Below are positions 1-9,060 of a stretch of 64,000 nucleotides of DNA, one piece after another. Each line of letters starts with the position of its first letter. Positions within the stretch are counted from its first letter, which is position 1. The notes beneath the pieces are model-generated. The model did no database searches and was not told where the DNA came from. It saw nothing but the letters and a program-made list of their open reading frames with translations. A program made the translations under genes and the position numbers. Where the stretch lies: positions 124,001 to 188,000 of the forward strand of contig CALIYX010000023.1 in assembly GCA_938049335.1 (NCBI GenBank). Reading direction: 5' to 3'. Origin of the DNA: an uncultured Clostridia bacterium (GTDB lineage Bacteria > Bacillota > Clostridia > Peptostreptococcales > Anaerovoracaceae).

Positions 1-796
1 TAGTGATAAGCGTTTCTGGCTTCATTGACTGAGGATTAATGCTTATTCTCTCACATCCATGAGCTTTGATTATCTTTAGCTTTTCAAGATTAATGGTATC
101 AGGTCTTCCAGCTTCTATAGTGTATTCTTTGGTATTAGCTATATCTAAATGCAGGTTTATTGCATCTAAAAGTCTATTGAGCTGACTTTCGTTTAATGTC
201 GTAGGTGTTCCGCCACCAATATAGAGAGATTCAATATGAAACTCTGAGTCATCAAGCCTTGTTCCAATAGCTTTAATTTCACTAATCAAAGCATCGACAT
301 AGGCCTCAAGCTTTTCATTTTCTGCTTGACTTGATATAAATGAGCAATATAGACATCTAGTCGGACAAAATGGAATCCCAATATACATTCCAACTGAGTT
401 TTCTTTTGCCTTACCAAATGAAGCTATTTGATAGTCATACATTTTGGTAATCATATCTATCTTGCCATCGTCAATCAGATATTCATTTCTAAGTATTCGC
501 CTAGCTTCATTAATTCCATGGGTATCAATAAGTTCACCGCAAAGCTTTACAGGTCTTATTCCTGTAAGTATTCCCCATTCAGGTCTAAGTCCGGTAGAAG
601 CAGATAGCTTATGAAATATTTCTCTTTTAATAGCGTCCTTTGATTCTCCCATCAAAGCACTCTTAAGGTCAATTATCTCCTTATCATTATCGAGTCCATC
701 TTCAAAAAGCTTATACTGAGTAGGCATTATGAATTGATCTATAAGCTCATATAAAAGCTCTGGTTTTGGATAGTTATATGCCTTAAACGCGTACAA
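1..796 (-). CDS. hemZ: HemZ-like coproporphyrinogen dehydrogenase, C-terminus cut by window edge
   Basis: Radical SAM enzyme of the oxygen-independent coproporphyrinogen III oxidase family; HemZ members are thought to act in anaerobic haem synthesis. About 265 codons are in the window. The motif PEWGILTGIRPVKL is typical of HemZ, and the iron-sulphur/SAM motif FCPTRCLYC lies near residues 141-149, followed by the SAM-binding LYIGGGTPT. No ATG fits: an in-frame TAA lies just upstream, and the best start is TTG at 794-796, preceded at good spacing by AAGAGG inside the end of the metallo-hydrolase gene (14-base overlap). That leaves only about 75 residues before the GILTGIRP motif, shorter than the N-terminal domain of Bacillus HemZ as I recall it. 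The rel, metallo-hydrolase, hemZ order is a common Clostridia neighbourhood. Confidence 0.85.
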   Translation of the reverse strand, partial: MYAFKAYNYPKPELLYELIDQFIMPTQYKLFEDGLDNDKEIIDLKSALMGESKDAIKREIFHKLSASTGLRPEWGILTGIRPVKLCGELIDTHGINEARRILRNEYLIDDGKIDMITKMYDYQIASFGKAKENSVGMYIGIPFCPTRCLYCSFISSQAENEKLEAYVDALISEIKAIGTRLDDSEFHIESLYIGGGTPTTLNESQLNRLLDAINLHLDIANTKEYTIEAGRPDTINLEKLKIIKAHGCERISINPQSMKPETLIT

Positions 797-1406
797 ATGG
801 ATTGTACCTCTTTTCGGCCATTATAGATGTTTCCCCCATATGTCCAGGGCAAACTATAGTATCATCTGGAAGCACAAATAGCTTTGTTTTGATGGAATTA
901 ATAAGTTCATCAAAATCTCCACCATAAAAATCTGTTCTACCAATCGACATCTGAAATAGTGTATCTCCACTGAATAGAATATTTCCACATAGTATGCACA
1001 TACCACCCTTTGTATGGCCTGGAGTATAGATGAATTTCATTGTCATATCACCACACTGAAGTTCCTGACCATCCTCTACCCAGATATCAGCAGTAACGGT
1101 TATGGGTCTACCATAAATTTCTATAGAAGAGTTCTGATATGGGCTCTCAAGCATTTCTTTCTCGTTTCTATGAGCCACAACCTTTGCATGTGGATAAAGA
1201 TCCTTAAGCTGCTCAACGCCACCTATATGGTCACCGTGTCCATGTGTCAATACTATGTACTCTAGATTAAGTTCGTTTTCTACGATAAAGCTGTTTAATT
1301 CTGGCTTATATCCACCTGGATCGACGATATAAGCGCTCTTTGTATCATCGTAAACGATGTATGCATTAACTTCATATGGTCCTGTAAAATAATGTTTAAC
1401 TTTCAA
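783..1406 (-). CDS. MBL-fold metallo-hydrolase (glyoxalase II-like)
   Basis: A 207-residue metallo-beta-lactamase fold hydrolase of the short YcbL/GloB-like type. Metal ligands are visible: HGHGDH at residues 55-60, the second-shell histidine in TPGH (about 131), the bridging aspartate in SGDT (about 148) and PGH (about 189). The length matches single-domain Firmicutes hydrolases without the C-terminal helical domain of true glyoxalase II. The substrate cannot be read from the sequence; a thioester such as S-lactoylglutathione or a bacillithiol/cysteine adduct is the usual guess. It lies 42 bp downstream of rel and overlaps hemZ, so the three are probably one transcript. Confidence 0.85.
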   Translation of the reverse strand: MKVKHYFTGPYEVNAYIVYDDTKSAYIVDPGGYKPELNSFIVENELNLEYIVLTHGHGDHIGGVEQLKDLYPHAKVVAHRNEKEMLESPYQNSSIEIYGRPITVTADIWVEDGQELQCGDMTMKFIYTPGHTKGGMCILCGNILFSGDTLFQMSIGRTDFYGGDFDELINSIKTKLFVLPDDTIVCPGHMGETSIMAEKRYNPFVRV

Positions 1407-1448
1407 AATATATATCCTTATTTATCTAAAACAATAATTTATGTGTAT

Positions 1449-3650
1449 TTATGACTTAGCTCTGTAAACATGTAGGACGCCTTCTATATTTCTTAGCGTT
1501 CGAAGCACCTTCTGCATTTGCTGAGTACTTGAGATTGAAAGAGTAAGCACAATGTTTACTTCTTCGTTTTTACCACTCTTTGCATTTACACCTGAGATAT
1601 GAACATCCATGTCCTCACATGCTCTAGAAATATCTGAAAACATATGTTTTCTATCGACAGTCACCATGCAAATATCAGCATCATATGACTTTCCTACCTT
1701 AAGGTCTTCCCATTCAACATCAATAAATCTAGCATGTTCACTCTCTGGTAGCGATGTCATATTAGAGCAATCTTTACGGTGAACAGATATTCCTCTTCCC
1801 TTGGTTATGAATCCAACAATTTCGTCACCAGGCACTGGGTTACAACACCTTGAAATTCTTATCATTAGGTTGTCTGAACCTTTGACCACGACACCAGGAT
1901 TATCTCTTCTAGTTTGATTATTCTTAGCTTTTTTGTTCTCATCAGCTATTATAGCCTTAAACTTTTCTTCTTCCTTTTGTGCTGCAAGTCTCTGTTCTTC
2001 ATCATAGTATTTAAACAAAAGACTAGCAAATTTACTTAAAACCTGATTGTTAGATATTTGTATATACATCTCATCTAAATTAGATGCAATGGTTGAGTCT
2101 TTGAGTGCTCTATTTAGGAATGCAGACTTGCATACTTCTTGAGGATCATATCCCTTCTTTCTAACGTATCTATCAAGTGCTTCTTTACCTTTTGCTATGT
2201 CATCAGGCTTATTTGCCTTACGCAAGAACTGCCTAATCTTAGTTCTTGCAGTTGAGCTCTTTGCAATCTTAAGCCAATCAACACTAGGTCCGCTCGAATT
2301 AGACGATGTTACAATTTCTACTATATCGCCATTATTTAGCTGATGATCTATGGTAACCATCTTGCCATTAACCTTTGCACCCACACATTTACAACCTACA
2401 TCTGTATGAATTTTAAAGGCAAAGTCAAGTGGCGTAGAACCTGCAGGAAGATCAATAACCTCACCCTTAGGGGTAAATACGAATACCTGGCTTGAAAACA
2501 AGTCCATTTTGAGAGTCTCCATGAACTCTTTAGGATCGTTTAGCTCTTGTTGCCATTCTAGGGTTTGCCTTAGCCAAGCAAGCTTCAGATCCTCATTGTT
2601 TTGCTTAGCATCGTGCTTACCCTCCTTATATTTCCAGTGAGCTGCGATACCGTATTCAGCAACTTTATGCATTTCAAATGTTCTAATTTGGATTTCAAAT
2701 GGCTCGCCATTATCACCTATAACAGTCGTATGTAGCGACTGATACATATTAGGCTTAGGCATTGCAATATAGTCTTTGAAACGTCTTGGAATAGGCTTCC
2801 ACATAGTATGCACAAGTCCTAGAACGGCATAGCAATCCTTAACGGAGTCAACAATAACTCTAACTGCTGTAAGATCAAAAATCTCATCAAGCTGCTTGTT
2901 CTGCAAAACCATCTTCTTGTAAATGCTATATAGATGCTTAGATCGTCCTGCAATATCAAAGTGTAAATCTAATTGTTCTAGAGTTGCGCTTATTTTTTCT
3001 ATAACAGAGTTAATTACCTTCTCGCGCTGCTCTCTTTTCTCGCTTACTTCACTCTTAAGTGTCTCATATTCCTGAGGATGAAGGTATTTAAGTGCCGTAT
3101 CCTCAAGCTCAAATTTGACCGTAAAAATACCGAGCCTGCTTGCTAAAGGTGCATAGATATCTAAAGTTTCTCTTGCCTTTTCCTTCTGCTTGCTCTCGCT
3201 CCAATATTCAGCTGTACGCATATTGTGGAGCCTATCAGCTAGCTTAATGATTAAAACACGAATGTCCTTTGACATAGCAAAGAACATCTTTCTTAGGTTT
3301 TCGGCCTGAGCCTCTTCTTTGGTATCAAACTTAATAGAACCAAGCTTTGTCACTCCGTCAACTAGTACAGCAACCTCTTCTCCAAAGTCTTTCACTAGCA
3401 TTTCACGAGTATATTCAGTATCCTCTACTACATCGTGAAGCAGGCCACCAACTATAGTTGCCTCATCCATCCCAAGCTGCGCCAATATCTTAGATACAGC
3501 AATAGGATGGATGAAGTATGGTTCTCCACTTTTGCGCAGTTGACCCTCATGAAGTTTATAGGCCATATCAAAAGCAGCGCCTATTATTTCTAGGTCGTAA
3601 TTCTCATTATATTTTTTTAGATCTTCTAAAAACTGCGCTTTAGTTTCCAT
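1449..3650 (-). CDS. rel: Bifunctional (p)ppGpp synthetase/hydrolase Rel
   Basis: Makes and degrades the stringent-response alarmone (p)ppGpp. At 733 residues it has full long-RSH length. The HD hydrolase domain is intact (LLHDVVEDT, His72-Asp73; DRLHNMRT near 140), so hydrolysis should work. The synthetase domain carries KHLYSIYKKM and YQSLHTTV, with the EIQIRT segment. A TGS domain (VFVFTPKGEVIDLP) starts near residue 390, followed by the helical/zinc-finger region with a CCNPVPGD motif near 630 and a C-terminal ACT domain from about 655. It starts 25 bp after secDF. I see no good Shine-Dalgarno sequence before the ATG, so translation may depend on coupling or be weak. The dtd gene that often follows rel in Firmicutes is absent. 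Confidence 0.95.
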   Translation of the reverse strand: METKAQFLEDLKKYNENYDLEIIGAAFDMAYKLHEGQLRKSGEPYFIHPIAVSKILAQLGMDEATIVGGLLHDVVEDTEYTREMLVKDFGEEVAVLVDGVTKLGSIKFDTKEEAQAENLRKMFFAMSKDIRVLIIKLADRLHNMRTAEYWSESKQKEKARETLDIYAPLASRLGIFTVKFELEDTALKYLHPQEYETLKSEVSEKREQREKVINSVIEKISATLEQLDLHFDIAGRSKHLYSIYKKMVLQNKQLDEIFDLTAVRVIVDSVKDCYAVLGLVHTMWKPIPRRFKDYIAMPKPNMYQSLHTTVIGDNGEPFEIQIRTFEMHKVAEYGIAAHWKYKEGKHDAKQNNEDLKLAWLRQTLEWQQELNDPKEFMETLKMDLFSSQVFVFTPKGEVIDLPAGSTPLDFAFKIHTDVGCKCVGAKVNGKMVTIDHQLNNGDIVEIVTSSNSSGPSVDWLKIAKSSTARTKIRQFLRKANKPDDIAKGKEALDRYVRKKGYDPQEVCKSAFLNRALKDSTIASNLDEMYIQISNNQVLSKFASLLFKYYDEEQRLAAQKEEEKFKAIIADENKKAKNNQTRRDNPGVVVKGSDNLMIRISRCCNPVPGDEIVGFITKGRGISVHRKDCSNMTSLPESEHARFIDVEWEDLKVGKSYDADICMVTVDRKHMFSDISRACEDMDVHISGVNAKSGKNEEVNIVLTLSISSTQQMQKVLRTLRNIEGVLHVYRAKS

Positions 3651-3674
3651 GAGCTATTTACTAATCAAAGTTAA

Positions 3675-5897
3675 TTACTTTGATGCCTTTCTTTTCTCTT
3701 TTTGCTCTTTGCTGAGCTGATATTTTGATTTATTGTCGTTCTTACTCAAATCGTATAGAACTGGGCTGCACAAGAATATCGATGAATATGTACCCACAAG
3801 TACACCGACCATTAGCGGAATTACGAACTCTCTGATTGATGATGATACCATGATTGTAAGCGGTACCATACAAATTAGTGTTGTAAGAGATGTCATAACT
3901 GAACGGTTTAGTGTCTGGTTGATACTCTTATCGATAGTTTCACCAAGTGGCTCTCTCTTATATAGAGCTCTATTTTCTCTGATTCTATCAAAGATAACGA
4001 TGGTATCGTTGATAGAGTATCCGACAACCGTTAGAATTCCGGCGATAAATGGGTTGTTAATTGTAATGTTAAATAGTCCATATATAGCCAGTATTACCAG
4101 TACGTCATGCAATAGTCCTGCTACTGAAGATATACCATATTTCCATGATTTGAATCGGAAAATGATATAGATTAGCATTCCTATCGAAGCTATGATAACA
4201 GACTTAATTGCATTGCTCTTAAGCTCCTTACCTACTGTTGGTCCAAACTGCTCAGAAGCTAAAACATCTTTATCAGTGATATTATATTTTTTGCTAATTG
4301 TCTTAATTACTTCTTCACGCTTTTCGTTATCGAGAGCCTTGATAGTCTTGATGATAACCTGATCCTGGTTCTTGCCAGCTAGGACAATCGATGGATTTAA
4401 CTTATATTCCTTGATTGTATCGGCAAGCTCTGCAGTATTAACAGTCTTACCCATATCTATCTGTAGCATTGTTCCGCCTGTAAAGTCGATACCGTAGTTA
4501 TATCCTCTGATAAGACCTACAGATAGACCTACAACAATCACACAAATGCTGATTCCGTAGAATATCTTACGATTTTTGATAAATCCAAAGCTTTTCTTGA
4601 TAATGTTCTTTGGTGTTCCATCTTCGTTAACTCCAAAGTACTTATTCTTAGCGAACTTTCTGCTGTTCGCAATAAGTCCAATTAGTATCTGTGATATAAC
4701 TACAGCTGTGAAAATACTTACGATGATACCTAGCATCAAAGTGATAGCAAATCCCTTAACTGTTGTTGATCCGATTTGATATAGAACTACAGAGGCAATT
4801 AGTGTTGTTATTTGAGCATCTAGTACAGTTACAACTGCATGTCTAAAGCCTTCAGAAACAGCAACTCTTATAGTCTTACCATTTGAAATCTCCTCCTTAA
4901 TTCGTGAGAAGATAATTACATTGGCGTCTACGGCCATGCCTATGGACAAGATAATAGCAGCTATACCTGGCAAAGTTAAAACTATTCCCATTGCTGAAAT
5001 AGCCCATAGTTCTAAGAGTACATATAGCAGTAAAGCAATATCTGCCATAAGACCTAGAACATTGTACATAAGTATCATCAGTATGAATACACATAGAAGT
5101 CCAATTGCACCAGCGATGATACTCATCTTAAGAGCATTTTCGCCTATTGTAGCAGTCTGTACCGATGAAGTGACTTCCTTTAGTTCTACTGGTAGTGCAC
5201 CACCTCTGATAAGAGCAGCAAGATTAGATGCTTCTTCTCTATCAAAGCCACCACTTCTTGTTATTTCACATGAGCTTGAATTTATAGTGCTATTAACTGT
5301 AGGAGCTGAGATAACCTCTTTATCAAGAACAATCATGATCGCATTATTCTGAACATCCTTATTAGATGACTTAACGCTTCCTGATGCAGCCTTAGATGTA
5401 GCTGCTGTAAATTTCTTTGTTCCTTCTGATGTGAATTCAAGCTTAATCTTATATCCACCGTGTTCGCTATCTGTGTCTATGCTTGCATTCTTTACATCCT
5501 TACCATCAAGAACCTTAGTTCCGTCTGAAAGAAGAAAGCTTAGTTTCGCTGTCTGTCCGACCTTTTCAATAGCTTCGTCAGCATCTTCGACGCCTGGAAG
5601 CTCAACTCGAATTCTCTTCTTACCTTCAAGTGAAACAGTAGCCTCGGATGTTCCCATCTCGTTAACACGCTTGTTCAAAACTTGCCTTGTCTGATCCATA
5701 GTCTTAGCAAGTTCTTCCCCATCCTGTTTAGTCTCGGCTTCCATAACGACATACACACCGCCGTTAATGTCCAAACCAAACTTCATTAAATCTTTGATAG
5801 AGTGAATCTTACCTATACCAAAGATAGTTACATACCATCCAACAATAACTGTTAGAATGATCAAAAGTGATAAAATCTTTCTTAATCTAGAGCTCAT
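3675..5897 (-). CDS. secDF: Fused protein translocase subunit SecD-SecF
   Basis: A 740-residue fusion of the two accessory Sec subunits that use the proton motive force to complete export. The SecD half (residues 1-420) starts with a membrane helix and has the FGLDINGGVYVVME segment, the large extracytoplasmic P1 region and five further helices. The SecF half starts near 435 and has GYNYGIDFTGGTMLQID followed by its own helices (GYSINDTIVIFDRIRE). Both conserved membrane regions are visible (SIGMAVDANVIIFSRIKEE and the SecF equivalent), so neither half looks degenerate. yajC lies upstream on the same strand; the leader between them holds a terminator, so secDF may have its own promoter as well. 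Confidence 0.95.
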   Translation of the reverse strand: MSSRLRKILSLLIILTVIVGWYVTIFGIGKIHSIKDLMKFGLDINGGVYVVMEAETKQDGEELAKTMDQTRQVLNKRVNEMGTSEATVSLEGKKRIRVELPGVEDADEAIEKVGQTAKLSFLLSDGTKVLDGKDVKNASIDTDSEHGGYKIKLEFTSEGTKKFTAATSKAASGSVKSSNKDVQNNAIMIVLDKEVISAPTVNSTINSSSCEITRSGGFDREEASNLAALIRGGALPVELKEVTSSVQTATIGENALKMSIIAGAIGLLCVFILMILMYNVLGLMADIALLLYVLLELWAISAMGIVLTLPGIAAIILSIGMAVDANVIIFSRIKEEISNGKTIRVAVSEGFRHAVVTVLDAQITTLIASVVLYQIGSTTVKGFAITLMLGIIVSIFTAVVISQILIGLIANSRKFAKNKYFGVNEDGTPKNIIKKSFGFIKNRKIFYGISICVIVVGLSVGLIRGYNYGIDFTGGTMLQIDMGKTVNTAELADTIKEYKLNPSIVLAGKNQDQVIIKTIKALDNEKREEVIKTISKKYNITDKDVLASEQFGPTVGKELKSNAIKSVIIASIGMLIYIIFRFKSWKYGISSVAGLLHDVLVILAIYGLFNITINNPFIAGILTVVGYSINDTIVIFDRIRENRALYKREPLGETIDKSINQTLNRSVMTSLTTLICMVPLTIMVSSSIREFVIPLMVGVLVGTYSSIFLCSPVLYDLSKNDNKSKYQLSKEQKEKRKASK

Positions 5898-6029
5898 TTT
5901 TTCCTCCGTAGATATAACTAAAAATAAATGTATACAAATATGGCATTCTACCTACTATCTTACTACTTTTTGCCAATTTCTTCAATAAAAAAATACAGAT
6001 AAACACTGATTTATAGCCGATTTTTAGAT

Positions 6030-6063
6030 AAAAAAAAGAACTCTGCACTCAGCAAAGTTCTTT
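6030..6063 (-). terminator. Intrinsic terminator after yajC
   Basis: On the minus strand, an 11-bp stem (AAGAACTTTGC with GCAGAGTTCTT, one G-T pair) with a short loop is followed by seven T residues. It lies 20 bp after the yajC stop and 133 bp before the secDF start, so it would separate or attenuate the two genes. Confidence 0.85.
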
Positions 6064-6082
6064 AGTGAATTTTTGTTAATTA

Positions 6083-6490
6083 TTATTCTTCGTCATTGAC
6101 TATTTCGTCAGCCTCATTTACTGAAACAGGTGCTTCATCAGCCTCATCTACACCCTTCTTAACAAGGCGCTTTGGCTTTCTTGGTGCTTCTTCTGTATCT
6201 GCATCCTTAACTTTAGCATCGCTCTTCTTGCTTTCGATTGTTGAAACTGACCAACGCTTCATCTCAAACTTAATCTTGTCTGCTCCAACCTGGATTACAA
6301 TTGTATCATCCTTGGTCTTTACAACCTTACCACAGATACCGCCTATTGTAACGATCTCATCACCTACGCTGATGCTATCTCTCATGCTCTTGATTTCTTT
6401 CTCTTTTTTCTTCTGTGGCTTGATTAGTAGGAAATACATCAAACCGATGAATACTACGAGCATAATCATCTGAAAAGGAAAATTCTTCAT
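6083..6490 (-). CDS. yajC: Preprotein translocase subunit YajC
   Basis: Small accessory protein of the SecDF-YajC subcomplex. It has 135 residues: a single N-terminal membrane helix (about residues 5-24, MIMLVVFIGLMYFLLIKPQ) followed at once by the family signature KPQKKKEKEIKSMRDSISVGDEIVTIGGI. The C-terminal 45 residues are a charged, acidic extension (KDADTEEAPRKPK, then an acidic end) that goes beyond the compact family core. The ribosome binding site AGGAGG lies 7 bp before the ATG. A tRNA-Leu gene lies directly upstream on the same strand. Confidence 0.93.
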   Translation of the reverse strand: MKNFPFQMIMLVVFIGLMYFLLIKPQKKKEKEIKSMRDSISVGDEIVTIGGICGKVVKTKDDTIVIQVGADKIKFEMKRWSVSTIESKKSDAKVKDADTEEAPRKPKRLVKKGVDEADEAPVSVNEADEIVNDEE

Positions 6491-6518
6491 TTGGGCCTCC
6501 TAATTAACTCAAAAAATA

Positions 6519-6605
6519 TGGTGCCGGCGATGGGGGTCGAACCCATACGGTGTTGCCACCACGGGATTTTGAATCCCGCACGTCTGCCAATTCCATCACG
6601 CCGGC
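6519..6605 (-). tRNA. tRNA-Leu (anticodon CAA)
   Basis: Cloverleaf on the minus strand with a 7-bp acceptor stem (GCCGGCG/CGCCGGC), discriminator A and encoded CCA at 6519-6521. The anticodon stem CGGGA/TCCCG encloses the loop TTCAAAA, giving anticodon CAA (UUG codons). The long variable arm (TGGTGGCAACACCG) is typical of class II tRNA-Leu, and the T-arm has GGTTCGACCCC. TTG is a frequent Leu codon and start codon in this window. Confidence 0.95.
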
Positions 6606-6620
6606 ATACACAACGCTTTA

Positions 6621-6649
6621 ATTTTATCATAGACGATATTTATCGTCAA
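6621..6649 (-). promoter_or_regulatory. Sigma-A-type promoter for tRNA-Leu(CAA)
   Basis: Minus strand: -35 TTGACG (6644-6649), 17-bp spacer, -10 TAAAAT (6621-6626), ending 16 bp upstream of the mature tRNA 5' end. The upstream tRNA-Leu(GAG) has its own terminator, which supports independent transcription. Confidence 0.75.
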
Positions 6650-6659
6650 GGAACTATAT

Positions 6660-6688
6660 AAAAAACAGCTTACATCAAGTGTAAGCTG
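6660..6688 (-). terminator. Intrinsic terminator after tRNA-Leu(GAG)
   Basis: Minus strand: perfect 9-bp stem CAGCTTACA/TGTAAGCTG with a 5-base loop, followed by a run of six T. It starts 4 bp after the CCA end of tRNA-Leu(GAG). Confidence 0.85.
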
Positions 6689-6691
6689 AAA

Positions 6692-6773
6692 TGGTGCGGC
6701 CGACTGGACTTGAACCAGCACGGTTGCCCACACGCCCCTCAAACGTGCGCGTCTGCCATTCCGCCACGGCCGC
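6692..6773 (-). tRNA. tRNA-Leu (anticodon GAG)
   Basis: Minus-strand cloverleaf: acceptor stem GCGGCCG/CGGCCGC, discriminator A, encoded CCA at 6692-6694. The anticodon loop TTGAGGG gives anticodon GAG (CUC/CUU codons). A long class II variable arm (TGGGCAACCG region) and the T-arm GGTTCAAGTCC are present. It lies directly upstream of tRNA-Leu(CAA) but is separated from it by a terminator. Confidence 0.95.
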
Positions 6774-6805
6774 AAGTATTGGTAGCCTTTCGACTACACT
6801 TCAAT

Positions 6806-6833
6806 ATATTATCATAAATTCGGCAAAATGCAA
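6806..6833 (-). promoter_or_regulatory. Candidate promoter for tRNA-Leu(GAG)
   Basis: Minus strand: -35 TTGCAT (6828-6833), 16-bp spacer, -10 TAATAT (6806-6811). It lies between the stop of the peptide-binding protein gene and the tRNA, about 33 bp before the tRNA 5' end. Confidence 0.5.
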
Positions 6834-6840
6834 GTATTTT

Positions 6841-8469
6841 TTATTCTGTCTTACGCTTTGACCACTCCCAAGTTTCTGCTCCTTCATACGGACTGAAGAA
6901 GCTTACTTTATCTGTATTTTTTAGAGTTTCAACTGTAAGAAACCAGTAAGCTCTATAGCATATAGGAATGTAACTTGCGTCTTTGTTTATCGCCTTTTTA
7001 AGTGCAGCAAACTGCTTGGCCTGATCCTCTCTACTTAGAGATTGCTCAAGCGTATAAATTTGAGCCAGAAGCTTTGAATCAGAAAATCCAATCTTGTTAT
7101 ATGTAGTATATAAATCTGTGAGATTAAACTGTTTGTCTAACTTTATTCCACCAAAATAGATATCGTATTCTTTCGAATCAAGCATTTTGGCATAATCGTC
7201 TGCATCAGCACTAATTAAATCTGCATTGATACCTATTTCTTTTAAATTTTCGATAATAGTCTCAGCCGCTTCGAGCCTCTGTTTATTAGTATTTAAAACA
7301 AGGATTCTTAGGGTAACAGGATTTTTATTTTCATCTTCTATTATTCCATCCTCATCCCTATCCTTTAATTTTAGTTCTTTTAGGAGCTGAGTTGCTTTTT
7401 TAGGTTCGTAATTAAATGTACCATCTTTTTTTGCACCTAAGAAATTAGGATAGTAAATAGAATCAGATGTAACCCCTGCATCTGCGTAGTTATATTTTAT
7501 TATTTTATTTGAATCGATTGCTTTTGCTATAGCAATTCTAAACTTACTATTGCTACAATATTTGTTTTCGTGATTAAATCCTAGGTATTCTAGTTCGCCA
7601 CTTGCAATCTTCTTGTATTTAAGTTTCTTATCTTGAGCTATTGCATCTGCATCAATAGTTTTATTTAGATATGCTGTGACAACATCCATTGTCATAAGTC
7701 CTGGAATTACCGATTTATCCTTAACAATATTAAATACGATAGGAAGCTTTGCAACACCACCATAATAATATTTATTAGCAGCAAGCGTTAGAGTTTTGCC
7801 ACTCTCATGTCCAGCATATGCATATGGACCGCTGCCAATTGCAAAGTTCTCACCCTTCTTGTATTCTCCTGCAGATGTTATTGGAAATGTTAAATTATCT
7901 AAAGATGCGTCGCTTGCACTATCAAAAACGACAGTAAAGCTTCTGCTATCATTTATACGAATACGATTTATTTTGCTCGCGTATATAAAGTACGGTGATC
8001 CGCTTTCTGCTGCAATAATTCTTTCGACTGAAGCTTTTACATCAGATGAATCAAGTTCCGATCCATCTGAAAACTTAACGTTGTCTTTAAGCGTTATATT
8101 TACTTCTCCACTAGATGTATCAACGCTATATTCCGAAACAACATCAGGACTTATGTTTAGGTCTTTATCTAGTTTAAAAAGACTGCTATAGACAAGCTGA
8201 TTAATATAAAAAATATCTTCATCAGATGACTCGTAAACATTAAATTTTCTTGGTTCAAACATGGCTAGATTAATCACATCTGCCTTTACAAGAGTTGTTT
8301 TTGATTCATCCTTTTTATTTTTGTCTCTTGAATTTACAGTTACAATAATACCAGAAATAACCATAGCAAGAATAGCTATGGCAATTATAACCGAAACTAA
8401 AAAGTTTTCCTGAATAAGATATATGATTCTATTCCTTCTTATTTTCTTGTTCTTTTTAGTGTTCAACAT
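6841..8469 (-). CDS. Membrane-anchored peptide ABC transporter substrate-binding protein (SBP_bac_5 family)
   Basis: A 542-residue OppA/DppA-like binding protein. Family features are the early segment NLAMFEPRKFNVYESSDEDI, the dock SSLFKLDKDLNISPDVVSEY, TLKDNVKFSDGSELDSSDV (the usual WSDGxPlTAeDV region) and the late ATQLLKELKL helix. It is not a lipoprotein: residues 23-47 form a single membrane helix (VSVIIAIAILAMVISGIIVTV) after a very basic N-terminus, with no lipobox. The start is TTG, 14 bases inside the end of coaE. No permease or ATPase gene is near, so it is an orphan binding protein or serves a distant transporter. Confidence 0.85.
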   Translation of the reverse strand: MLNTKKNKKIRRNRIIYLIQENFLVSVIIAIAILAMVISGIIVTVNSRDKNKKDESKTTLVKADVINLAMFEPRKFNVYESSDEDIFYINQLVYSSLFKLDKDLNISPDVVSEYSVDTSSGEVNITLKDNVKFSDGSELDSSDVKASVERIIAAESGSPYFIYASKINRIRINDSRSFTVVFDSASDASLDNLTFPITSAGEYKKGENFAIGSGPYAYAGHESGKTLTLAANKYYYGGVAKLPIVFNIVKDKSVIPGLMTMDVVTAYLNKTIDADAIAQDKKLKYKKIASGELEYLGFNHENKYCSNSKFRIAIAKAIDSNKIIKYNYADAGVTSDSIYYPNFLGAKKDGTFNYEPKKATQLLKELKLKDRDEDGIIEDENKNPVTLRILVLNTNKQRLEAAETIIENLKEIGINADLISADADDYAKMLDSKEYDIYFGGIKLDKQFNLTDLYTTYNKIGFSDSKLLAQIYTLEQSLSREDQAKQFAALKKAINKDASYIPICYRAYWFLTVETLKNTDKVSFFSPYEGAETWEWSKRKTE

Positions 8470-9052
8470 ACTTATTGATTAACCTTTCAACTCTTGTGTT
8501 TAACTCTTCTATTGATCCGCTATTGTCAATAATATCGTCAGCTAGTAATTCTTTTTCCGACTCTGGAATTTGATTATTTATTCTTTCGAGTATTCTATTT
8601 CGGCTTATTCCATCACGCTTTTCGACTCTATCAAGTCTGGTTTCGGTGTCTGCAGTTACTAAAACACAAGCATCGCATAAGCGATTCAGTCCCGTTTCTA
8701 TGAGAAGTGGTGCATCTATAAAAACGAGGCTAGTTCCTGCGCTTCTATGCTTTGATAAATTATCTTCTACTATCTCAAATATCCTTGTAATAACAATGTC
8801 TTCAAGTATCTTTTTCTTTGATTTATCTGAGAAAATTATATTTGCAAGTTCCTGCCTAAGAAGCTTGCCATCAGCATCAAAGATGTCATTTCCAAAACAT
8901 TCTCTTATCTCTTTTAAGACAGCTTCATCCTTTTGAGTTAGCTCACGCGATATCTCATCACAATCTATTAGTGGATATTTATATTTTTTAATGATATTAG
9001 AAACCGTTGATTTACCGCTTCCAATACCTCCCGTAATACCGATAACCTTCAT
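8456..9052 (-). CDS. coaE: Dephospho-CoA kinase
   Basis: Catalyses the last step of coenzyme A synthesis, phosphorylating the 3'-hydroxyl of dephospho-CoA with ATP. At 198 residues it has the usual length. The P-loop GGIGSGKST is at residues 8-16, followed by the DCDEISREL substrate segment and FIDAPLLIETGL in the middle. It lies 8 bp downstream of polA, a pairing common in Firmicutes, and overlaps the next gene. coaD, the preceding step of the pathway, is 15 kb away at 24054. Confidence 0.95.
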   Translation of the reverse strand: MKVIGITGGIGSGKSTVSNIIKKYKYPLIDCDEISRELTQKDEAVLKEIRECFGNDIFDADGKLLRQELANIIFSDKSKKKILEDIVITRIFEIVEDNLSKHRSAGTSLVFIDAPLLIETGLNRLCDACVLVTADTETRLDRVEKRDGISRNRILERINNQIPESEKELLADDIIDNSGSIEELNTRVERLINKYVEH

Positions 9053-9060
9053 TACACTAC

